Source of the DNA: Microdochium bolleyi
Taxonomy: Eukaryota; Ascomycota; Sordariomycetes; Xylariales; Microdochiaceae
Length of the DNA: 64,000 nucleotides
Reading direction: 5' to 3'
Assembly: GCA_001566295.1 (NCBI GenBank)
Contig: KQ964248.1
Span: forward strand, 496,001-560,000
Below, in pieces: positions 58,693-64,000 of this stretch. Numbering within the stretch: the stretch's first letter is position 1; the number at the start of each line of letters is the position of its first letter. A model generated the notes under the pieces. It made no database searches, was not told the origin of the DNA, and saw only the letters and a list, made by a program, of their open reading frames with translations. Made by a program: the position numbers and the translations under genes.

Positions 58693-59171
58693 TGTGGCTA
58701 CTGTTGCGCCGGCATCGCCTGGAGTCGGCAGCTGAGGATGCGGACTGTCTTGCCCTCCAAGAGTCGTCGTTCGTGATGCTTCGACTAGCGAATTGGATGG
58801 TCAAGTTTTTAAGTGGACCGCGCGACAGGTCCTGCCCAATCAGACAGGCCCCGAGTTAGATCAGGGGGCTGCGACGTGGTTGGAATCTGCCCGGGTGGAC
58901 CTGCTGAGGACTCTACCGGGTATCTTATCTCGGACTTGCGCCAGGCTGTGTTGCAGATAACTTATCGACGGCCACCCCGCCCTCGCAAGAAAATTGTTTG
59001 GCCGCTGCCCCGCGCCGGTGGCACGTTGTGAGGGCGACGGCGACAGTTGGGCAGGCGCGCCCAATGCTGGTACCCCGCCTTAGAAATTGCCCTCCTCAAA
59101 AAAACTTGAGAGGTGACAGTCTTCCCTCCCCTTCCCTCTTCTCACCATACCCTCATCAAACAACAGCAAAA
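58693..59171. promoter_or_regulatory. Bidirectional promoter uS9m / eEF1B-gamma
   Basis: 479 bp between two translation-machinery genes. It contains an exact CCAATCAG box at 58836-58843 and a pyrimidine-rich stretch (CTTCCCTCCCCTTCCCTC) at about 59119-59145, just before the eEF1B-gamma ATG. A CT-rich block followed by an A-rich leader ending CAAAA-ATGG is typical of strongly expressed fungal genes. Confidence 0.65.
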
Positions 59172-60753
59172 ATGGCGTTTGGCAAGATCTACACCAAGGA
59201 GGTAAGACACTCTCGCGATGACAGCATGCCAAATATCACGACAGCCGGCTAACACGTCTCCTCGTCTCACAGCGCAACCCCCGCACCACCGCGATCCTCG
59301 CGGTCGCGAAGGCCAACGGCATCGACCTCGATGTCGAGATTGTCGACACCACCAACCCGACCCCCGAGTTCCTCGCTGCCAACCCCGTCAGCAAGGTCCC
59401 CGCCTTCGTCGGTGTTGACGGCTACAACCTCACTGAGGCCATGGCCATTGCCATCTACAGTACGTACTAGACCACGCTGCTGCTGATAGCCCTTCATCGC
59501 CTCCCGAGCCCAGCCATGTCCTATCGTGATGAACTAGACTTTTTCATTTACAGTTATCCCTGTCTGAAACAATATTTATGTTGATAACGTTCTACTTTCT
59601 GATCCTACCACCGACCCACCAATACACTACTGGGTATGAGTTGTCGGGTCGATGATTTGCTGACAAGCCTCATAGTCACCTCCCAGAACGAGAAGACCAC
59701 TCTCCTCGGCAAGACCAAGCAGGAGTAAGATGCCTCGACCCCTCAGTCACTACCCGGGTGCCACAACTACTAACCTATGCCCATAGCTACGCCTCTATCC
59801 TCAAGTGGCTGTCCTTCTTCAACACCGAGGTCCTCCCCTCGCTCGGTGCTTGGTACCGCCCTCTTCTCGGCTGGGACGCCTACAACAAGAAGGCCGTCGA
59901 CGAGGCTGCCGCTAAGGCCGCCAAGATCCTCGACGTTGTTGAGAAGCACCTGACCAACCACACCTACTTCGTCGGCGAGCGCATCACTCTCGCCGATTTG
60001 TTCGCCACCAGCATCATCAGCCGTGGCTTCCAGTTCTTCTTCGGCAAGCAGTGGCGCTCTGAGCACCCGGCCATCTCGCGGTGGTACGAGACCGTCTACA
60101 ACCAGCCCATCTACACCGATGTCGCTGTCCCCTTCGAGCTCCTCGCCGAGCCCGCCTTGACCAACGTCGCCCCCAAGAAGGAGGAGAAGCCCAAGGCTGC
60201 TAAGGCCCCGGCCGCTGCCGCTAAGCCGGCCGCTCCCGCCGCTGATGAGGATGCCCCCGCTCCCAAGGCCAAGCACCCTCTTGAGTCTCTTCCCCGCTCC
60301 GAGTACTCCCTTGATGAGTGGAAGCGCACATACTCCAACAACGACTACTCCGTTGCCTTCGAGTACCTGTGGAAGACCATCCCCTGGACCGACTACTCCA
60401 TCTGGAAGGTCGACTACAAGTACAACGACGAGCTCACCATGACCTTCATGTCCAACAACCTCGTCGGCGGCTTCAACACCCGTCTCGAGGCTTCCCGCAA
60501 GTACATCTTCGGCTGCGTGTCCGTCTACGGTGTCAACAACGACTCCGTCATCACTGGTGCCTGCATCATCCGTGGTGACCAGTACGTGCCCGTCTTTGAC
60601 GTCGCCCCCGACTACGAGAGCTACGAGTTCACCAAGCTCGACCCCTCCAAGCCCGAGGACCGCGAGTTCGTCGAGTCCATGTTCACCGGCGAGAAGCCCA
60701 TCACTGTCAACGGCAAGGAGTACAACTACGCCGACGGCAAGGTCTTCAAGTAA
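59172..60753 (+). CDS. EEF1G: Translation elongation factor 1B subunit gamma
   Basis: Gamma subunit of the eEF1B guanine-nucleotide-exchange complex, which recharges eEF1A in the cytosol. Exons 59172-59201, 59273-59459, 59676-59724 and 59787-60753 give 410 residues, the usual length. Introns are 71, 216 and 62 nt; the long one carries a snoRNA. Residues 1-80 are a GST N-domain (TAILAVAKANGIDLDVEIVD, VSKVPAFVG); about 90-205 a GST C-domain (NHTYFVGERITLADLFATSI); about 215-245 a Lys/Ala/Pro linker; and about 250-410 the EF1G C-domain (HPLESLPRSEYSLDEWKRTY, WKTIPWTDYSIWKVDYKY, ITGACIIRGDQYVPVFDVAP). Codon use is strongly C-ending, as expected for a highly expressed gene. AATAAA lies 67 nt after the stop. 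It corresponds to yeast TEF4/CAM1. Confidence 0.98.
59521..59607 (+). ncRNA. snR38: C/D-box snoRNA, snR38 homologue (intronic)
   Basis: Lies in the 216-nt second intron of the eEF1B-gamma gene, on the same strand. Box C GTGATGA 59526-59532; box D' CTGA 59564-59567; box C' ATGTTGA 59578-59584 (one mismatch to RTGATGA); box D CTGA 59599-59602. C to D spans 77 nt, normal for the class. The 13 nt before D' (59551-59563) are the exact complement of the 25S rRNA segment ACAGGGATAACTG in the peptidyl-transferase region. The fifth base upstream of D' pairs with the middle G of GGG, the nucleotide corresponding to yeast 25S Gm2815, guided by snR38. Yeast SNR38 is also intronic, in TEF4, an eEF1B-gamma gene. 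No strong terminal stem is visible, so the ends are approximate. A target for the second guide (before D) was not identified. Confidence 0.9.
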
Positions 60754-61779
60754 ACGCGTAACCAGCGAGCTTGCTTGTGGCCAACGTACGGCTATGATCA
60801 TGTGATGATGACTGAATGGAATAAAAAGTAAAAGGAAATGGGAACAGTACTATTCGTGTTGTCATGCCCATGAGCGCGTAATGCTACATACTCAGATAGA
60901 TACTGTGGAATAAAACCGACCCACACACAATTCCCTTGTCCCATATGCGCCCTCTCTCTTATCTTCATTGTGACTGTCTGACGCGTAGTGCCTAAGTTAT
61001 GGACATCATGCAGATGGGATTTGGCATGGCGCAGGTCTCATATTTGAGCTCATCCCTACTCTCCTCTTTCACTGCGAACATCTCATATGCCAGTGCCTCT
61101 TACCAGCATCAACGAAACGGATCTCATCGCTGCCAATTCCCCCCTTGCCCCCCTTCTCCTCAGTCGGCACAGCGACACTGTATGGTGCATATTTTCGGCC
61201 GGTGATCTCTCTCGTTAAGGCGCCTCGAGTCCAGCAACTAATGGGCCACGGCGCCGTCGTAGTTCCAGCGGTCATATTCGCCGAGCACTTCAGGCGCGGA
61301 CAGGTCAAGACCACTTCAACCTCTGACAGAAGAATTTGAAATGCTTGATCAAGATAGGCGTAGCGACATCCTTCTTTTTGCTGCTCTTATGCGGTGCATC
61401 ATGATAAGGTCCACATTTATTGACATTGTTCCCTTCGTGATCTTACATGATGCCGATGATCTCAATGTCTCTCAGTAAATTCCTAATATTCCAGTTCATC
61501 GCAGCTGTCCAGTCATGCTACATCGAGACAAAAATTTCTCGTCCGCGGTCCGCTCCTAGGTTCCCCAAATGCGAAACACCCAATAAGAAGATTCTGAAAA
61601 ATAGAAGTAATGATATAAAACCAGCCTGCCTGCTTCCTGTATCTCCTGCTCAAAACATGGTGGTATCGATGTTTTCCCATCCTCATAAAAGTCGTAATAA
61701 TAAATCAAAAGGATGCTGTTCCGCAAATCTGGTCACAGCCATATGCGATGAGATGCTGCTTGTCGTGTCTTGCAGGGCA
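60754..61779. other. Convergent intergenic region, 1.0 kb
   Basis: Holds the 3' UTRs of eEF1B-gamma and of the Cys-motif protein gene. It is AT-richer than flanking coding DNA. No further gene is supported. Confidence 0.6.
60820..60825 (+). terminator. Poly(A) signal of eEF1B-gamma
   Basis: AATAAA 67 nt downstream of the stop codon. A second ATAAAA-type element is near 60910. Confidence 0.6.
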
Positions 61780-64000
61780 TTATTCCCACCTCTTCCACTC
61801 ATCTAGGATTCGCGCGACCTCGTGGTCCGTGAACTCGGCACCGAGGGCATCCCGATCCAGGCCGGCAAGCCGCCTGTGCATCTCCCCCTCTTTCACTTTC
61901 CGCTCTTCTAATTTGTCCTCCAGATACTCGAAATCTTTGCGCCGCATTGCCTTGCCGAATATTTCTCTCATGCGATTCGAGTACAACTGACAAGCGGCCA
62001 ACTGGAACTGTACCGGATTGCTGTGGAAGTTGCCCACAAACGAAAGAGCTTGTCCACGGTCCAGAAGAGGCTGGATGACGTCTTCGAAGCACTCCTCGCA
62101 TACGGTGAAATTGGGGAGCTTCTTCATGACGAACCATTTGCCGTCCTGGATTGGTATCTGGCCACGACACTCCGGCAATCGAGACAGCTCACGGATCTTC
62201 GCTGCGAGTCTGCGAATATCGGGTGCCGTTTTGGTCGCAAGCGCGCGGTCTGAGGCCGTCTCCATGATGTCAAAGTATAGGAGAAACCGTCTTCGCTCCG
62301 GTGATGGGTGCATCAGACATACGCCAGTCGATGGCTCTCCCGAGGTCTCTACGAAGACGCCCGTAAGGTTCGGCAGCAGCACCTCAACTGTTTTCGCGCA
62401 GTGGCTGCACATCTGGAAACTCGAAATCGTGCGCTGAGAGTTGGGCTCTTTGAGCGAGTACCACTTCCGATATGTCTCACGGAAACCCGAGCAGGCTTGG
62501 GTTCGTGCACCTACGGTTGCAATGTTATGCATCAGGGTCATGTCCGCCTTCCGGTACTTCAGGATCAGGAGCCATGCAATATGGAACCACTGCGAGGTTC
62601 CAAAATCGCACTTGATGGCCCGGTCAGCAGGCCTGAACGGAGCCACCGTGAAGCTAGTTGCGAACTCGGTGTGTGCAAAGACGTTTTGGTAACATGTTGG
62701 GCATATGTTGAAGTTGTCACACCTAGGCAGTGTCAGCCAATCCATGTGGCCTGTAGACTCAATCGTGCGAGGGCAGTCTGCGATGTCTGGCAGTTCGCCG
62801 CTCCTCACGTCTTCGGAAAGCCGTCGGTGATGCGACATGGAGTCATTCAGTGCCACGCCGTGCAACGCGGGATCGAACTTGGGTGGTTGATAGGCCTGCT
62901 TCGGTGGGCTTGATGACAACGTAGACGCGGATGAACGAGCAGAGCCTGAGTCCTTGGGGAGAGGCAGAACCCCTGGGCCTCGCTTGTCGACTGGTGTTCC
63001 AGAGTCGCGACTGAAGGCCACCGAGGCCGCAGTGGCACCAGCAACAACTGCTGGTATGGCTACAGAGGCACTTGGACCCATGGTCCCTCTAGTTGTCGAG
63101 GCACGGGTAGGCGGATTTGGATATCGCTGCCTCTCATCATCGGATGACCGGGGCTCACGCGGGAATGTAGAGCTTCGAGTGCCTGCCGGATCGCTATCGA
63201 ACAGTTGTGGCTGCGACGTCCGCGGACCGTTCACGTCTCGTGACCTATAACGGCCTTTGTCCACTGGAGGTCTAGTCTCAGGTCGCGGGCCAACGAAGCC
63301 ATTACGATCGACCCTGTCATCTACGATGACGGGTTTCTGGCGACGTCGCACATCACCCCGGCGTCTCGAGTCTTCCTCGCTGGTGTCCCAGTCCCGTGAG
63401 GAGGGTACTTCGCGATCGATTTTGTACTCGAATGGGCCCTCCAAGGAGGAATCGCGTGAAATCCGTTTGGCCGATGGCTTTGTTGGTGTCCGACCCACAC
63501 TCTCATGATCCGGATACTTCCGTTCGGGACTTCCGCGAGACATCGGTCTTGGTCTCGAGATGGGAATGTCGTTGGCAGAGTGTCGTTTCTCGAGTGAAGG
63601 GTGTACAGGCGGTGCTGGTCTCAGTGAGTCTGACCTTGAGTCTGCCCTGGATCGAGGACCCATGGGTGCTCTGCGCGCGCTGGTGTCCTCTTGTGGGCGG
63701 GTCTTCCTTTCGTTGGGGCGATCAACTGGCTCCTCCCATCGGCGTTCGGTACGGTCTCGCGACTTCGTAGCAGATCGTGGCACATCGGGGGAAAGCGTAC
63801 TGCTTTCTCTCTCCCGTGGTGTGTAGTAATCGTTCGGTCCGGTCTTCAACCCCATTGCTGACTTGGGCCTCGACACATTGTGCAGCGGGGGCTCGGGGGG
63901 CACATCAGTCACAATCGGCGGTAAGTCGTCACCGGGATATTGGCGGTGCCTTTGGGGTGAGCTTCGAGGTTCTGGCTTGTGTCTAGGTTCGCTAGCTTTA
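61780..64000 (-). CDS. Arg/Ser-rich protein with CxxC pairs, 5' end beyond the window
   Basis: The stop is at 61780-61782 and the frame is open to the window edge, so at least 739 residues are encoded here and the start lies outside. The first half is disordered and rich in Arg, Ser, Pro and Asp (RSSTFPREPRSSDDERQRY). A short Ala/Val-rich stretch (ASVAIPAVVAGATAASVAF) is only weakly hydrophobic. The last 330 residues are folded and contain paired cysteines: RCDNFNICPTCYQNVF, FQMCSHCAKTVEVLLP and NFTVCEECFEDVIQPLL, plus CLMHPSPERRRFLLYFDIME. This pattern suggests one or two zinc-binding knuckles. It resembles proteins often labelled only as Ser/Arg repetitive in ascomycete genomes; I cannot assign a function. 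The end (ARILDEWKRWE) is helical and charged. Confidence 0.85.
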   Translation of the reverse strand, partial: KASEPRHKPEPRSSPQRHRQYPGDDLPPIVTDVPPEPPLHNVSRPKSAMGLKTGPNDYYTPRERESSTLSPDVPRSATKSRDRTERRWEEPVDRPNERKTRPQEDTSARRAPMGPRSRADSRSDSLRPAPPVHPSLEKRHSANDIPISRPRPMSRGSPERKYPDHESVGRTPTKPSAKRISRDSSLEGPFEYKIDREVPSSRDWDTSEEDSRRRGDVRRRQKPVIVDDRVDRNGFVGPRPETRPPVDKGRYRSRDVNGPRTSQPQLFDSDPAGTRSSTFPREPRSSDDERQRYPNPPTRASTTRGTMGPSASVAIPAVVAGATAASVAFSRDSGTPVDKRGPGVLPLPKDSGSARSSASTLSSSPPKQAYQPPKFDPALHGVALNDSMSHHRRLSEDVRSGELPDIADCPRTIESTGHMDWLTLPRCDNFNICPTCYQNVFAHTEFATSFTVAPFRPADRAIKCDFGTSQWFHIAWLLILKYRKADMTLMHNIATVGARTQACSGFRETYRKWYSLKEPNSQRTISSFQMCSHCAKTVEVLLPNLTGVFVETSGEPSTGVCLMHPSPERRRFLLYFDIMETASDRALATKTAPDIRRLAAKIRELSRLPECRGQIPIQDGKWFVMKKLPNFTVCEECFEDVIQPLLDRGQALSFVGNFHSNPVQFQLAACQLYSNRMREIFGKAMRRKDFEYLEDKLEERKVKEGEMHRRLAGLDRDALGAEFTDHEVARILDEWKRWE

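Noticed and set aside
59770..60801. 343-codon minus-strand ORF rich in Gly, Leu and Val
   Set aside because: Antisense of eEF1B-gamma; produced by its C-ending codon bias.
60800..60815. GTGATGA followed by CTGA in the eEF1B-gamma 3' UTR
   Set aside because: The boxes are only a few bases apart, so they cannot form a C/D snoRNA.

Overview
The window is nuclear DNA of a filamentous ascomycete (Pezizomycotina, most likely a Sordariomycete). The evidence is short spliceosomal introns (50-100 nt, GTRAGT donors, CTRAC/CTGAC-like branch sites, TAG/CAG acceptors), fungal versions of INO80, STRIP/Far11 (HAM-2), Ctk1 and Pus4, and a fungal Ser/Thr-rich secreted protein. Splice junctions were rebuilt by hand by requiring the reading frame to continue through conserved protein segments. 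No reads or database searches were available.

Layout: INO80 (minus, 54-6283); Ser/Thr-rich secreted protein (minus, 7964-11902); S28 serine peptidase (plus, 14621-16374); a patch of small helical-protein genes and relics (plus, about 17.2-21.0 kb); PUS4 (minus, 22220-23829), divergent from STRIP/FAR11 (plus, 24345-27783); a seven-helix receptor-like membrane protein (minus, 31684-33842); CTK1/CDK12 kinase (plus, 39223-42514); a conserved fungal helical protein (minus, 48082-49366); mitochondrial ribosomal protein uS9m (minus, 57647-58692), divergent from eEF1B-gamma (plus, 59172-60753); and an Arg/Ser-rich protein with CxxC pairs that runs off the right edge (minus, 61780-64000). Long stretches with no recognisable gene lie between them: 27.8-31.7, 33.8-39.2, 42.5-48.1 and 49.4-57.6 kb.

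Most recognisable genes are housekeeping or regulatory: chromatin remodelling (INO80), Pol II CTD phosphorylation (CTK1), tRNA pseudouridylation (PUS4), STRIPAK signalling (FAR11), and mitochondrial and cytosolic translation (uS9m, eEF1B-gamma).

The most informative non-coding find is a C/D-box snoRNA in the 216-nt second intron of the eEF1B-gamma gene. Its guide is a 13-nt perfect complement of the universally conserved 25S rRNA segment containing ACAGGGATAACTG, and the D'+5 rule places methylation on the middle G. That matches yeast snR38, which also sits in the intron of an eEF1B-gamma gene (TEF4). The least explained material is the run of small related ORFs at 17-21 kb, which share an E-x-W-x5-EICxAL signature and are partly frame-broken, and a cluster of three CCAATCAG boxes followed by a 14-bp inverted repeat at 44.9-45.1 kb with no adjacent gene.
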